NCBI RefSeq assembly: GCF_013409625.1
Contig: NZ_JACCBF010000001.1
Location: forward strand, 5,397,001 to 5,461,000
DNA length: 64,000 nt
Direction of reading: 5' to 3'
Source of the DNA: Nocardioides kongjuensis
Lineage (GTDB): Bacteria; Actinomycetota; Actinomycetes; Propionibacteriales; Nocardioidaceae
Every line of letters starts with the position of its first letter. The stretch's first letter is position 1. A program made the translations under genes and the position numbers. The notes below the pieces were generated by a model. That model ran no database searches. It was not told the origin of the DNA and was given only the letters and a program-made list of their open reading frames with translations. This document shows positions 22,113-31,463 of the stretch, one piece after another.

Positions 22113-24407
22113 GTGAGCAAGACGCGGCCGGACGTTGACCCCCAGGACGACCTCAAGGTCACGCCGCCGAAGACGTACGCCGCCGGCGTGCCCGCCGTCG
22201 CGCACGCGATGGAGTACTCCCTGGCCCAGGCCGGCCCGAAGCGCACCCTGCTCACCCTGCTCAGCCTCAACCAGGCCGAGGGCATCGACTGCCCGGGCTG
22301 TGCGTGGCCGGACCCGAAGCACCGGCACAAGAACGAGTACTGCGAGAACGGCGCCAAGCACGTCAACGACGAGGCGACCACGCGCCGGGTCACCCGGGAG
22401 TTCTTCGCCGAGCACTCCGTGGCCGAGCTCGACACGAAGTCCGACATGTGGCTCAACCACCAGGGCCGGCTGACCGAGCCGATGGTGAAGCGCCCCGGCG
22501 CCACCCACTACGAGCCGATCGGCTGGGACGACGCGTTCGGCATCATCGCCGACGAGCTCAACGGCCTGGCCTCGCCGGACGAGGCGATGTTCTACACCTC
22601 GGGCCGCCTCAACAACGAGGCCGCCTTCCTGCTCCAGCTCTTCGCCCGCTCCTACGGCACCAACAACCTGCCCGACTGCTCGAACATGTGCCACGAGTCG
22701 AGTGGCTCCGGGCTGGGGGAGACCCTGGGCATCGGCAAGGGCAGCGTGTCGCTCGACGACATCCACGAGTCCGACCTGGTCTTCGTCGTCGGCCAGAACC
22801 CCGGCACGAACCACCCGCGGATGCTCTCGGCGCTCGAGCAGACCAAGCGCAACGGCGGCCGCGTGATCGCGGTCAACCCGCTGCCCGAGGCCGGCCTGAT
22901 CCGGTTCAAGAACCCGCAGAAGCCCAGCGGGGTGGTCGGCAGGGGCACGCCGATCGCCGACGTCTTCCTCAAGATCCGCCCCGGCGGTGACCTGGCGTTC
23001 TTCCAGATGCTCAACCGGCTGCTCCTGGAGGCCGAGGACGCCGCTCCCGGCACCGTGCTCGACCACGACTACATCGCGGCCAACACCATCGGCTTCGAGG
23101 AGTTCGCGGCCCACACGCGCACCGTCACCTGGGAGCACGTGCTCGAGGCCACCGGTCTCACGCGGGAGGAGATCGAGGGCGTGCTGCAGGAGGTGCTCGC
23201 CGCCAGGAGTGTCATCGTGTGCTGGGCGATGGGCCTGACCCAGCACAGGCACGGCGTCCCCACCATCCGTGAGCTGGTCAGCTTCCTGCTGCTGCGCGGC
23301 AACCTGGGCCGACGCGGTGCCGGTGTCTGCCCGGTCCGCGGGCACAGCAACGTACAGGGTGACCGGACCATGGGCATCTGGGAGCGGGTTCCCGACAGCT
23401 TCCTCGACGCGCTCGGGCGTGAGTTCTCCTTCGAGCCGCCGCGCCGTCACGGCTTCGACTCGGTGGCCGGCGTGCGGGCGATGCGCGACGGCAGGGCCCG
23501 CGTCTTCGTCGGCGTGGCCGGCAACTTCGTGCGCGCCATGTCCGACAGCGACGTCACCGAGGCCGCCCTGCGGTCGTGCTCGCTGACCGTGCAGATCTCC
23601 ACCAAGCTCAACCGCTCCCACACCGTGTGTGGAGAGACCGCGCTGATCCTGCCGACGCTGGGCCGCAGTGACCGCGACGTGCAGGCCACCGGCGAGCAGT
23701 TCGTGACCGTCGAGGACTCGATGAGCGAGGTGCACCAGTCCCGCGGCCGGCTCGACCCCGCCTCGCCCGACCTGCTGAGCGAGGTCGCGATCATCGGGCG
23801 GCTGGCCCGCCGCACCCTCGGTGAGGGCGGGACGATCCCGTGGGAGGACTTCGAGGCCGACTACGCGCTGGTCCGCGACCGGATCGCCCGCGTGGTGCCC
23901 GGCTTCGACGACTTCAACGCGCGGGTCGCCGTACCGGGCGGCTTCCGGCTGCCCAACCCGGTCAACGAGGGCCGCTTCCCGACGCCCAGCGGCAAGGCCG
24001 TCTTCACCTGCAACGCGCTCGACCACCTCGACACCCCGCCGGGCCACCTGGTGCTGCAGAGCCTGCGCTCGCACGACCAGTGGAACACCATCCCGTACGC
24101 CATGAACGACCGCTACCGCGGCATCCACGACGCCCGGCGGATCGTGATGGTCAACCCCGACGACCTCGCCGAGCTCGGCCTCGCGGACCGTGACCTGGTC
24201 GACATCGTGAGCATCTGGACCGACGGCAGCGAGCGCCGTGCCGAGGGCTTCCGGGTCGTCGCCTACCCGGCGGCGCGCGGGTCGGCGGCGTCGTACTACC
24301 CGGAGACCAACGTGCTGGTCCCGCTGGACAGCGTGGCGGAGGTCAGCAACACGCCCACGTCGAAGGGCGTGATCGTGCGGCTGGAGCGCGTTGCCGCAGC
24401 CGGCTGA
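22113..24407 (+). CDS. FdhF/YdeP-family molybdopterin oxidoreductase
   Basis: A 764-residue molybdopterin-guanine-dinucleotide enzyme of the formate dehydrogenase-like FdhF/YdeP group; physiological substrate uncertain. Seen: QAEGIDCPGCAWPDP with a later YCENGAK, then TSGRLNNEAAFLLQLFARSYGTNNLPDCSN and MCHESSGSGLGETLG, where the Cys is the likely Mo ligand, VVGQNPGTNHPRML, and the C-terminal MGD-binding domain (FPTPSGKAVF, DRYRGI, NVLVPLDSVAEVSNTPTSK). The classical four-Cys Fe4S4 motif is not present in full. I chose GTG 22113, with GAGGGA 10 bases upstream; ATG 22071/22074 adds 13-14 residues. The FUSC gene overlaps its end. Confidence 0.85.
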   Translation: MSKTRPDVDPQDDLKVTPPKTYAAGVPAVAHAMEYSLAQAGPKRTLLTLLSLNQAEGIDCPGCAWPDPKHRHKNEYCENGAKHVNDEATTRRVTREFFAEHSVAELDTKSDMWLNHQGRLTEPMVKRPGATHYEPIGWDDAFGIIADELNGLASPDEAMFYTSGRLNNEAAFLLQLFARSYGTNNLPDCSNMCHESSGSGLGETLGIGKGSVSLDDIHESDLVFVVGQNPGTNHPRMLSALEQTKRNGGRVIAVNPLPEAGLIRFKNPQKPSGVVGRGTPIADVFLKIRPGGDLAFFQMLNRLLLEAEDAAPGTVLDHDYIAANTIGFEEFAAHTRTVTWEHVLEATGLTREEIEGVLQEVLAARSVIVCWAMGLTQHRHGVPTIRELVSFLLLRGNLGRRGAGVCPVRGHSNVQGDRTMGIWERVPDSFLDALGREFSFEPPRRHGFDSVAGVRAMRDGRARVFVGVAGNFVRAMSDSDVTEAALRSCSLTVQISTKLNRSHTVCGETALILPTLGRSDRDVQATGEQFVTVEDSMSEVHQSRGRLDPASPDLLSEVAIIGRLARRTLGEGGTIPWEDFEADYALVRDRIARVVPGFDDFNARVAVPGGFRLPNPVNEGRFPTPSGKAVFTCNALDHLDTPPGHLVLQSLRSHDQWNTIPYAMNDRYRGIHDARRIVMVNPDDLAELGLADRDLVDIVSIWTDGSERRAEGFRVVAYPAARGSAASYYPETNVLVPLDSVAEVSNTPTSKGVIVRLERVAAAG

Positions 24408-25380
24408 CCGGCGCCACGCGGCGCGGGTCGCGCTCGGCCTGCTCGTCCCGGGCCTGGTCCTGCTGGCGCTCGGACGACCCGAGCTGGTGATGTACGCCGC
24501 CTTCGGCTCCTTCGCCGGCATGTACGGCCGGCTCGAGGGCCGCGCGGAGCGGCTGCGCCACCAGTTCCACGGTGCCGGGATGCTGGTGACCGGCGTCGGC
24601 TTGGGCGCGCTGCTCTCGGCCGGCGGCGCCGGACCGGGTGCCCTGGTCCTCGCGGTCACGGCGTTCGCGACCCTGGGCTCGCTGGCCACCGACGGCCTCG
24701 GCCTGCGCCCGGGCGGTCCCTTCTTCGGCATCTTCGCGCTCGGCGCGACGGCCTCGGTCAGCGCCGACCTGGTCAGCCCGGCCGGGGCGGTCCTGATCTG
24801 CGCAGGTACGGCGGCCTGGTGCCTGGCGCTCGGCGTCGCGGACCGCGCGGAGCGGCCGATCCCCGCGGCCCGGCCGGACGGCCTGCCCGTCGGCGCACTC
24901 CGGCAGGCCGGCCGCTACCTGCTGGCGACCTCGGTGGCCGGGGTCGTGGGCATCGGGCTGGGGATCGACCACGCGAACTGGGCGATGACCGCGGCCGCCG
25001 TACCGCTGGCGATCGTGACGGCGGGGGAGCCGCCGGACCTCGCCGCCGTCCTGGACCGGGCGGCGCACCGGATCGCGGGCACCTTCGTCGGGCTCGTCGT
25101 CACGGCGGCGGTGCTGCTGCCCGAGCCGCGGCCGGCGCTGCTGGCCGTCGTGGTGATGGTGCTGGTCTTCCCGACCGAGCTGTTCATGGCCCGCCACTAC
25201 GGGCTGGCGCTGGGATTCTTCACGCCGCTGATCATGATCATGACCGAGCTCGCGGCCCCGTCGGATCCCGTCGACCTGCTGCTGGCGCGCGGGGTCGACA
25301 CCCTGATCGGCGTGGCGGCCGGCGTCGCGGCCGCGGCGCTGGTGCGCGGACGCGCAGGAGTGCCGGCGCTCAGCCGCTGA
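24391..25380 (+). CDS. FUSC-family membrane transporter
   Basis: A 329-residue membrane protein with about ten hydrophobic segments in two blocks, the second with NWAMTAAAVPLAIVTAGE and a soluble stretch AAVLDRAAHRIAGTFVGLVV, which matches the repeated HRxxGTxxG pattern of FUSC/aromatic-acid-exporter-like proteins. It begins at TTG 24391, inside the end of the molybdopterin gene (17-base overlap), with GGAG 5 bases upstream, so it is coupled to it. Export of an organic acid is possible but unproven. Its end overlaps the convergent LysR gene by 11 bases. Confidence 0.78.
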   Translation: MPQPADRRHAARVALGLLVPGLVLLALGRPELVMYAAFGSFAGMYGRLEGRAERLRHQFHGAGMLVTGVGLGALLSAGGAGPGALVLAVTAFATLGSLATDGLGLRPGGPFFGIFALGATASVSADLVSPAGAVLICAGTAAWCLALGVADRAERPIPAARPDGLPVGALRQAGRYLLATSVAGVVGIGLGIDHANWAMTAAAVPLAIVTAGEPPDLAAVLDRAAHRIAGTFVGLVVTAAVLLPEPRPALLAVVVMVLVFPTELFMARHYGLALGFFTPLIMIMTELAAPSDPVDLLLARGVDTLIGVAAGVAAAALVRGRAGVPALSR

Positions 25381-26260
25381 GGCTGACGCCGCGCGCGGCC
25401 TCGACGAAGGCGCGGGTCAGCAGCGACTCGGGCCCGTGCCCGGCCAGGACGAGACCCACCTGGTAGGTACGACGGGGCTTGGGCAGCGGGATCGCGCGCA
25501 GCCCCTCGGGCACACCGAAGGTCGGCAGCCAGGCGTGCGGCACCACGCTGCACAGGCCCATGGACGCGACGTGGGCATAGACCGCGGACACCGTGTCGGT
25601 CTCGACCACCACGTGCGTGTCGATCCCGGTGTCGGCGAGGTGGCCGTCGATGATCCGCCGGTTCTGCATGTCGCCGGTCAGCAGGCACAGCGGCGCGTGG
25701 GCTGCGTCGGCCCAGGTCACGGTGTCGGCGGCACCGTGCTCACCGTCGATCGGGGTCAGGAACAGGTACCGCTCCCGGTAGAGGGGAACCACGCGCACCT
25801 TGCCGAGGGGCTCGCCGTCGACGTAGGTCATCCCCACGTCGATGTCGAAGTCGTTGAGGCGACGCACGATGTCGCGCGACGACATCGACAGCAGCCGGAA
25901 TCTCGTCAGCGGGTGCTGCTCGCGCATCGGCGTGGTCAGCAGCGAGGCCACGCTCAGCGCCGTCGGGATCGCACCCATCCGCAGGGTGCCGGTCAGGCCG
26001 CCGTGCATCGCGGCGATGGTCTGGTCCAGCGAGTCGCGCTCGGCCAGCATCCGCTGCGCCCAGTGCAGCACCTGCACGCCCTCGGGGGTGAACCCCTCGA
26101 ACCGCTGTGCGCGCTTGACGATCTGCACGCCGAGCTCCTGCTCGAGCTTGCGGATCCCCGCCGACAGCGCGGGCTGCGTCACGTGGCACGCCTCGGCCGC
26201 CCGGCCGAAGTGGCCCTCGCGCGACAGCGCGGCGAGGTACTCCAACCGGCGCAGCAGCAT
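25370..26260 (-). CDS. LysR-family transcriptional regulator
   Basis: A 296-residue DNA-binding regulator: N-terminal winged helix with GHFGRAAEACHVTQPALSAGIRKLEQELG, then the LysR effector-binding domain from about residue 90. Its target is unknown; it is convergent with the molybdopterin oxidoreductase-FUSC pair, whose own promoter is 4 kb away, and divergent from the DinB-like gene. ATG 26260 follows the minus-strand hexamer TAGGGT by 6 bases, a leaderless layout that would also suit autoregulation. Confidence 0.92.
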   Translation of the reverse strand: MLLRRLEYLAALSREGHFGRAAEACHVTQPALSAGIRKLEQELGVQIVKRAQRFEGFTPEGVQVLHWAQRMLAERDSLDQTIAAMHGGLTGTLRMGAIPTALSVASLLTTPMREQHPLTRFRLLSMSSRDIVRRLNDFDIDVGMTYVDGEPLGKVRVVPLYRERYLFLTPIDGEHGAADTVTWADAAHAPLCLLTGDMQNRRIIDGHLADTGIDTHVVVETDTVSAVYAHVASMGLCSVVPHAWLPTFGVPEGLRAIPLPKPRRTYQVGLVLAGHGPESLLTRAFVEAARGVSLSG

Positions 26261-26266
26261 GGGGAC

Positions 26267-26272
26267 ACCCTA
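26267..26272 (-). promoter_or_regulatory. Probable -10 (TAGGGT) of the LysR gene
   Basis: On the minus strand TAGGGT ends 6 bases before the ATG at 26260; no ribosome binding site is present. Confidence 0.45.
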
Positions 26273-26314
26273 GGGTTCCCCGGACCTGCGGTCCCGGATG
26301 GCAGAGTGCGACGC

Positions 26315-26896
26315 ATGAGCGACAGGTCCGCCAACGACGGCGTCGGGTCGGAGTCCGGCCTGGCACAGGACGCGTTCGCCCCCAGGTGGGCCGAGGACGA
26401 CCGCCCACGCATCCCGCGGGTGGCCGGCGAGCGTGAGGCGCTCGCGGCGTACCTGGACCACTACCGGGCGACGGTCGAGATGAAGTGTCGCGGCCTGAGC
26501 CCGGAGCAGGCGCGGGCCCGGTCCATGCCGCCGTCGACGATGTCGCTCCACGGCCTGGTCCGCCACCTCGCCGGGTGTGAGCGCTGGTGGTTCCAGCAGA
26601 ACTTCGAGCGGCGCGACGTGCCGTTCCTGTTCTTCACCGACGACAACCCCGACCTCGACTTCGACCTGTCCGCCGACGCGGACTTCGACGCCGACCTGGA
26701 GACCTGGCGCGAGGAGTGTGCCGTCTCGCGCGAGATCGTCGCCGCTCACGACCTCGACGACACCGCGCGACCGCTGGACTGGTACGAGGACGTCGACCTC
26801 CGCTGGCTGGTGCTCCGGATGATCACCGAGTACGCCCAGCACTGCGGACACGCCGACCTGCTTCGTGAGGGGGTCGACGGGAGGACCGGAGCCTGA
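26315..26896 (+). CDS. DinB-family protein (DUF664)
   Basis: A 193-residue protein whose residues 45-190 fit the DinB/YfiT four-helix fold: [21 protein letters not shown] carries the first metal-type His, and [20 protein letters not shown] carries the conserved H-x3-H. These proteins are often thiol-dependent S-transferases (mycothiol in actinobacteria) but the substrate is unknown. The first 40 residues are an unusual polar extension. ATG 26315 has CAGAGT 7 bases upstream and no binding site. Confidence 0.85.
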   Translation: MSDRSANDGVGSESGLAQDAFAPRWAEDDRPRIPRVAGEREALAAYLDHYRATVEMKCRGLSPEQARARSMPPSTMSLHGLVRHLAGCERWWFQQNFERRDVPFLFFTDDNPDLDFDLSADADFDADLETWREECAVSREIVAAHDLDDTARPLDWYEDVDLRWLVLRMITEYAQHCGHADLLREGVDGRTGA

Positions 26897-26918
26897 GCAG
26901 CGTGGTGGGGAGCGCACC

Positions 26919-26924
26919 TAGGCT
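26919..26924 (+). promoter_or_regulatory. Probable -10 (TAGGCT) of a leaderless transcript
   Basis: TAGGCT ends 7 bases before the GTG at 26932, without a ribosome binding site between. Confidence 0.5.
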
Positions 26925-26931
26925 GTGCCGG

Positions 26932-27564
26932 GTGAAGCGCCCACCCCTGATCGCCACCGCGTGGCCGCGGCTGCTCTCCGCGGTCGGTGCGGGGGCCGTG
27001 GCCGCACTCCTCGGCTCGCTCGTCGACCTCCAGCTCGCCGTGCTGCTGGCGATCGCCCTCGCCGGGGCGGTCTACATCGTGTTCGGCTGGGTCGTGCTGT
27101 GGCCCATGGACGCCGACGCGACCCGGGTCAACGCGACCCACGAGGACCTCAGCCCCGGGCTCGACGAGGTGGTCGTCGGCGCGGCCGCGCTGGGCGGGCT
27201 CTGCGGCGTGATCGTGCTGCTCCTCGTCGGCAGCTCGGTGTCCGGGCAGACGGACGCAGCCGTCGCGCTGGGTGGGGTGTTCGCGGCCTGGGCGTCGCTG
27301 CACCTGATGTACGCGACCCGCTACGCCCACCTCTACTACTCGGACACCCCGGGCGGGATCGACTTCAACGGCCCGGAACCGCCGGCCTTCCGGGACTTCC
27401 TCTACTTCAGCTACAACCTCGGCATGACCTACCAGGTCTCCGACACCGCCGTGCAGAGCAGTGCGATCCGGGCAGTCGTGCTGCGCCACTGCCTGCTGTC
27501 CTACGTCTTCGGCGCGGCCATCCTCGCCACCACCATCAACCTGGTGGTGGGGATCGTCTCCTGA
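26932..27564 (+). CDS. DUF1345 membrane protein
   Basis: A 210-residue protein with five hydrophobic segments. The stretches [47 protein letters not shown] and [15 protein letters not shown] are characteristic of DUF1345 membrane proteins, whose function is unknown. GTG 26932 is preferred because of the TAGGCT element just upstream. It is convergent with the glycosyltransferase gene. Confidence 0.88.
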   Translation: MKRPPLIATAWPRLLSAVGAGAVAALLGSLVDLQLAVLLAIALAGAVYIVFGWVVLWPMDADATRVNATHEDLSPGLDEVVVGAAALGGLCGVIVLLLVGSSVSGQTDAAVALGGVFAAWASLHLMYATRYAHLYYSDTPGGIDFNGPEPPAFRDFLYFSYNLGMTYQVSDTAVQSSAIRAVVLRHCLLSYVFGAAILATTINLVVGIVS

Positions 27565-27581
27565 CCCGGGCGGGCGAGGGG

Positions 27582-28631
27582 TCAGGCGACGACCGGCGCC
27601 GGCAGCGGGTACGACGACGCCACCAGCTCGTCGACGGCGTCGGCCCAGGTCCGGCGCAGCGCCCGCTCCCGGCCCGCCGCGCCGAGCAGGTGCCGGTGCG
27701 GGTCGGCGGCGACCGCGGTGACGGCGCGGACCAGGTCGCGGGGGTCGGTGGCGTCGTACAGGACCCCGGTGTGGAGGTGCTCGACCACGTGGCGTGCGCC
27801 TCCGGCCCGGGGCGCGACGACGGGCACGCCCGAGCCCCCGGCCTCGCGCAGCGCGTGGCAGTCGGTCTCGTGCTCGCCGGGGTGGACCAGGACGTCGAGG
27901 GTCGGCAGCGCCACGGTCAGGTCGCCCCCGGACAGGGGACCGGTGAACCGTGCGTTGGGGAGGCGTCGGGCCAGCCACTCGCGGTCGGGTCCGCTGCCGA
28001 TCACGACGAGCCGGACACCGGGCACGTCGGCCAGTGCCGCCAGGCGGCGTACGCCAGCCGCCTTGTGCAGGCCGCCGACGTACCCGACGACGACCTTGGC
28101 GCTTCCGGACCTCGCGCGCGACCAGGACTGGTGCAGCCACGGGTCGCGCAGCGTGGGGGTGAACGCGAGCGGGTCGACGCCGGGCTCCCACGAGGTGGCC
28201 TCGACGCCCAGCTCCGCGGCCCGGCCGACCATCCACGGCGAGGTCACCATGACCCGGTCGGCGCGCTCGGCCACCTTGGCCCGCCAGTAGTCGGCGGCCA
28301 GGTCGAGGACGGGAGACTGCTCGACCGCCAGGGTCGGTACGCCGGCCCGCGCGGCGTGCTTGAGCGCCTTGCGGCCCACGGCGCGGGGGGAGTGGACCTG
28401 CACGAGGTCGGGTGCGAACCGGTCGATCGCGTCGCGCACCTGCGCGCCGGTGGGCTCGAGCGGGCGGACCCGGACGACGTCGCAGCCCCGGTAGCTCGCC
28501 AGGCCGGGGCCGGGCGCGAGGATCTGCACGTCGTGGCCACGGTCGACCAGCCGGTCGACGGTCGCCTTCAGGGTCGTGGTCGTGCAGTCGAGCGCCGGGT
28601 AGAACGACTCGGTGGCCAGGACGATCCTCAT
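27582..28631 (-). CDS. Glycosyltransferase family 4 (mannosyltransferase-like)
   Basis: A 349-residue GT-B fold enzyme. The N-terminus MRIVLATESFYPALDCTTTTL and SPVLDLAADYWRAK fit the actinobacterial GDP-mannose-dependent group. The donor-binding half shows VVGYVGGLHKAAGVRRLAAL and HPGEHETDCHALREAGGSGVPVVAP, equivalent to the E-x7-E motif. A role in phosphatidylinositol mannoside or other glycolipid synthesis is plausible but not shown. It is divergent from the VOC gene. Confidence 0.85.
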   Translation of the reverse strand: MRIVLATESFYPALDCTTTTLKATVDRLVDRGHDVQILAPGPGLASYRGCDVVRVRPLEPTGAQVRDAIDRFAPDLVQVHSPRAVGRKALKHAARAGVPTLAVEQSPVLDLAADYWRAKVAERADRVMVTSPWMVGRAAELGVEATSWEPGVDPLAFTPTLRDPWLHQSWSRARSGSAKVVVGYVGGLHKAAGVRRLAALADVPGVRLVVIGSGPDREWLARRLPNARFTGPLSGGDLTVALPTLDVLVHPGEHETDCHALREAGGSGVPVVAPRAGGARHVVEHLHTGVLYDATDPRDLVRAVTAVAADPHRHLLGAAGRERALRRTWADAVDELVASSYPLPAPVVA

Positions 28632-28712
28632 GGCCCCAACGGTGAGTGGCCGACATGGCGGGACGCCACCGGCCGGGTGGCGTCGGGGTGAACGGTTGTC
28701 GGTGCTCGCACC

Positions 28713-28718
28713 TAGCGT
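28713..28718 (+). promoter_or_regulatory. Probable -10 (TAGCGT) of a leaderless transcript
   Basis: TAGCGT ends 7 bases before the ATG at 28726 and no ribosome binding site is visible. Confidence 0.5.
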
Positions 28719-28725
28719 GGGTCGC

Positions 28726-29112
28726 ATGGACATGAAGCTCGAGCTGGTGGCCGTGCCCGTGACCGACGTCGACCGGGCCAAGGAGTTCTACGTGCGGGCC
28801 GGCTTCCACGCCGACCACGACCACACGGTCAGCGAGGAGGTCCGGTTCGTGCAGCTCACGCCACCCGGGTCGGCCTGCTCGATCGCGATCGGCAAGGGCC
28901 TCACCACCATGACGCCCGGGACGCTCGACAACCTGCAGGCGGTGGTCGCCGACGCCGACGCGATCCGCGCCGACCTGGTCGCCCGCGGCATCGACGTGAC
29001 GCCGGTGGACGACCAGCCGTGGGGCAGGTTCGTGTACTTCTCCGACCCCGACGGCAACCGGTGGTCCCTCCAGCAGCTGCCCGACTGGTCGGGACAGGCC
29101 GCTGGCGAGTGA
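28726..29112 (+). CDS. VOC (glyoxalase/bleomycin resistance) family protein
   Basis: A 128-residue single-domain protein with two beta-alpha-beta-beta-beta modules: LVAVPVTDVDRAKEFYVRAGF at the start and FVYFSDPDGNRWSLQQLP at the end, the latter with the usual metal-ligand region. Substrate unknown; proteins of this group are often annotated as glyoxalases without proof. ATG 28726 is supported by the upstream TAGCGT. Convergent with the following small membrane gene, 8 bases apart. Confidence 0.87.
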   Translation: MDMKLELVAVPVTDVDRAKEFYVRAGFHADHDHTVSEEVRFVQLTPPGSACSIAIGKGLTTMTPGTLDNLQAVVADADAIRADLVARGIDVTPVDDQPWGRFVYFSDPDGNRWSLQQLPDWSGQAAGE

Positions 29113-29120
29113 CCTCGGCG

Positions 29121-29561
29121 CTACTCGGCAGCCCGGTCCGCGGCGGGCTCGTCCCCGGCGCCCACGGTCCGCGGCGGCAGCTGGCCCTCCTGGATGGCCC
29201 GCGCGACCGAGCCGATCTGCTCGCCGCTCTCGCGCCAGCCCCCAGCCGGGGCGTCCCACCAGATCGTGAAGCCCCGGCGGGCCTCGATCGTCCAGTGCGC
29301 ACCGAACGCGACCCGGGCCAGCGCGGCGAACGGGATGAGCAGCAGGAGCAGCAGGAACTCGAACGCCACGAACAGCGCCAGGATGATGAAGGGAAGGGCG
29401 AGGATCAGCAGGACGATCGCGATGATCGCGCTGACCGGGTCGTCGCCGAGACCGTTGAGGCCGTCGAGCGGACCGGAGCCCGGCGCCTTCAGGCGTCGTC
29501 GCCACGGCACCCAGCGTCGGGTCACTCGCCAGGTCTGGCCCTCGGGATCACGCACCTTCAC
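29121..29561 (-). CDS. Hypothetical membrane protein
   Basis: A 146-residue protein: a basic N-terminus (TWRVTRRWVPWRRRLK), two adjacent hydrophobic helices (SAIIAIVLLILALPFIILAL and LLLLLLIPFAALARVAFG), then a C-terminal domain with HWTIEARRGFTIWWDAPAGGW. I do not recognise the family. The GTG at 29561 is chosen because minus-strand TACGAT ends 7 bases upstream. It is divergent from mutA. Confidence 0.7.
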   Translation of the reverse strand: MKVRDPEGQTWRVTRRWVPWRRRLKAPGSGPLDGLNGLGDDPVSAIIAIVLLILALPFIILALFVAFEFLLLLLLIPFAALARVAFGAHWTIEARRGFTIWWDAPAGGWRESGEQIGSVARAIQEGQLPPRTVGAGDEPAADRAAE

Positions 29562-29568
29562 GCGGTGG

Positions 29569-29574
29569 ATCGTA
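29569..29574 (-). promoter_or_regulatory. Probable -10 (TACGAT) of a leaderless transcript
   Basis: On the minus strand TACGAT lies 7 bases before the GTG at 29561. Confidence 0.5.
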
Positions 29575-29715
29575 GGGCGTGGCCGGTCGCAGGTCGGGTG
29601 TCTCCTCGGATCCGGGCGAGCGTGGCCAGAACCTAACGAGTGCTTGGTGAGTCTCCCGCTACGTTCCGGTAGCCGGAGATATCTCACACCTCGGTGACAC
29701 GGGCGCTGGCACGGA

Positions 29716-29721
29716 TAGGCT
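29716..29721 (+). promoter_or_regulatory. Probable -10 (TAGGCT) of the mutAB-meaB operon
   Basis: TAGGCT ends 8 bases before the mutA GTG at 29730; there is no ribosome binding site in between. Confidence 0.5.
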
Positions 29722-29729
29722 TGCCGCTT

Positions 29730-31463
29730 GTGACTGACTCGCCCCTGACGCTGGCGCAGCCCGAGGACGCGCACACGCGCGCCGAGTGGGAAGCCGCCAC
29801 GGCCGCCGTGCTGCGCAAGACGCGCAAGCTCGGCGACAGCGACCCCGACAGCGCCGTGTGGGAGAAGCTGACCCGCACCACCCTCGACGGCATCGGCATC
29901 ACGCCGCTCGGCCTGCCCGGCGGTCCCGCGACCGCCGTGCGCCCGACGCGCCACGGCGCCTGGGACATCCGCAGCCTGGTCTCCGGTCCCGACGCCAAGC
30001 TGGCCAACGAGGCGGCTCTGGTCGACCTCGACGGAGGTGTGACCAGCCTGTGGCTGGCCGCCGACGCCGACACCGACGTGGCCGCGACGCTGAAGGACGT
30101 GCTGCTCGACCTGGCCCCCGTGGTCCTCGACGCGCCCTCGGCGACGACGAAGGTCGCGGAGGCGTACCTGGCCCTCCCCGGCGCCAAGCACCCCGACAGC
30201 AACCTCGGGATCGACCCGCTCGGCGTGATGCTGCGCGAGATCCCGCTGGCCGTCGACGAGGCCGTCGCAGAGCTGCAGACGCTGGCCCGCAAGGCGAACC
30301 AGAACGACGTGCGCGCCATCGTCGTCGACGCCACCGCGGCCCACGACCTCGGCGCCAGCGACGCGCAGGAGCTCGGCTGGTCGATCGCGGTCGGCGTCGC
30401 CTACCTGCGCTGGCTGACCGACCACGGCCTGTCCGTGGCCGAGGCGGCCGACCAGGTCGAGTTCCGCTATGCCGCCACCGACGAGCAGTTCCCGACCATC
30501 GCCAAGCTGCGGGCCGCCCGCGTGCTCTGGGCTCGCGTGCTCGAGCTCAGCGGGGTCGACACGCCGCTCGCCCAGCGCCAGCACGCCGTCACCAGCCGGC
30601 CGATGCTCAGCAAGTACGACCCCTACGTCAACATGCTGCGCGGCACCGTCGCGGCCTTCGCCGCCGGTGTCGGTGGCGCCGACGCGGTCACGGTGCTGCC
30701 CTTCGACAGCGCCAACGGCCGCCCCGACGCCTTCGGGCGCCGGATCGCGCGCAACGTCAACCACCTGCTCATCGACGAGTCCCACGTCGCCGCGGTCGCC
30801 GACCCGGCCGGTGGCGCGTACGCCGTCGAGCAGCTCACCGCCGACCTGGCGGCTGCCGGTTGGGCGGAGTTCCAGCAGCTCGAGTCCGAGTGGGAGGACG
30901 GCCACGACTTCGACCCGTTCCGCGCCCGGATCGCGGCGGTCGTCGAGAAGCGCGAGGCCGACATCGCCCGCCGCAAGCGCCCGCTCACGGGCCTCAGCGA
31001 GTTCCCCAACCTCGGCGAGACCCTGCCCGAGCGCGACGCGGACCCGCTCAACGACCGGGTCCGCCGCTACGGCGCCTCGTTCGAGGCGCTGCGCGACGAG
31101 CCCGCCGCGCAGCCGGTCTTCCTCGCCACGCTCGGCACCATCGCCCAGCACACCGCCCGGGCCACCTTCGTGAGCAACCTGCTCGCCGCCGGCGGCATCG
31201 CCGTCGAGGTGGCCGGTGCGACCGCGGGCGTCGACGAGCTCGTCGCTGCCTACCGATCGTCGGGCGGCCAGCCGGTCGTCTGCCTCGCCGGCACCGACGC
31301 GGCCTACGACGACTGGGGTGCCGCGGCGGCGGCCGCCCTGCGCGAGGCGGGCGCCCGCCACGTGATCATCGCCGGCAAGGCGACCGACTACGTCGACGAC
31401 AGCGCGGCGATGGGTGTCGACGCGCTGGCGTTCCTCAACCGGACCCGGGAGGCCCTCGCATGA
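29730..31463 (+). CDS. mutA: Methylmalonyl-CoA mutase small subunit
   Basis: Non-catalytic partner of MutB, 577 residues. It has the TIM-barrel part ([75 protein letters not shown]) and a C-terminal remnant of a B12-binding domain that lacks the D-x-H-x2-G motif, as usual for the small subunit. GTG 29730 is preferred; an in-frame start at 29694 lies upstream of the promoter hexamer. It overlaps mutB by 4 bases (ATGA). Confidence 0.93.
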   Translation: MTDSPLTLAQPEDAHTRAEWEAATAAVLRKTRKLGDSDPDSAVWEKLTRTTLDGIGITPLGLPGGPATAVRPTRHGAWDIRSLVSGPDAKLANEAALVDLDGGVTSLWLAADADTDVAATLKDVLLDLAPVVLDAPSATTKVAEAYLALPGAKHPDSNLGIDPLGVMLREIPLAVDEAVAELQTLARKANQNDVRAIVVDATAAHDLGASDAQELGWSIAVGVAYLRWLTDHGLSVAEAADQVEFRYAATDEQFPTIAKLRAARVLWARVLELSGVDTPLAQRQHAVTSRPMLSKYDPYVNMLRGTVAAFAAGVGGADAVTVLPFDSANGRPDAFGRRIARNVNHLLIDESHVAAVADPAGGAYAVEQLTADLAAAGWAEFQQLESEWEDGHDFDPFRARIAAVVEKREADIARRKRPLTGLSEFPNLGETLPERDADPLNDRVRRYGASFEALRDEPAAQPVFLATLGTIAQHTARATFVSNLLAAGGIAVEVAGATAGVDELVAAYRSSGGQPVVCLAGTDAAYDDWGAAAAAALREAGARHVIIAGKATDYVDDSAAMGVDALAFLNRTREALA

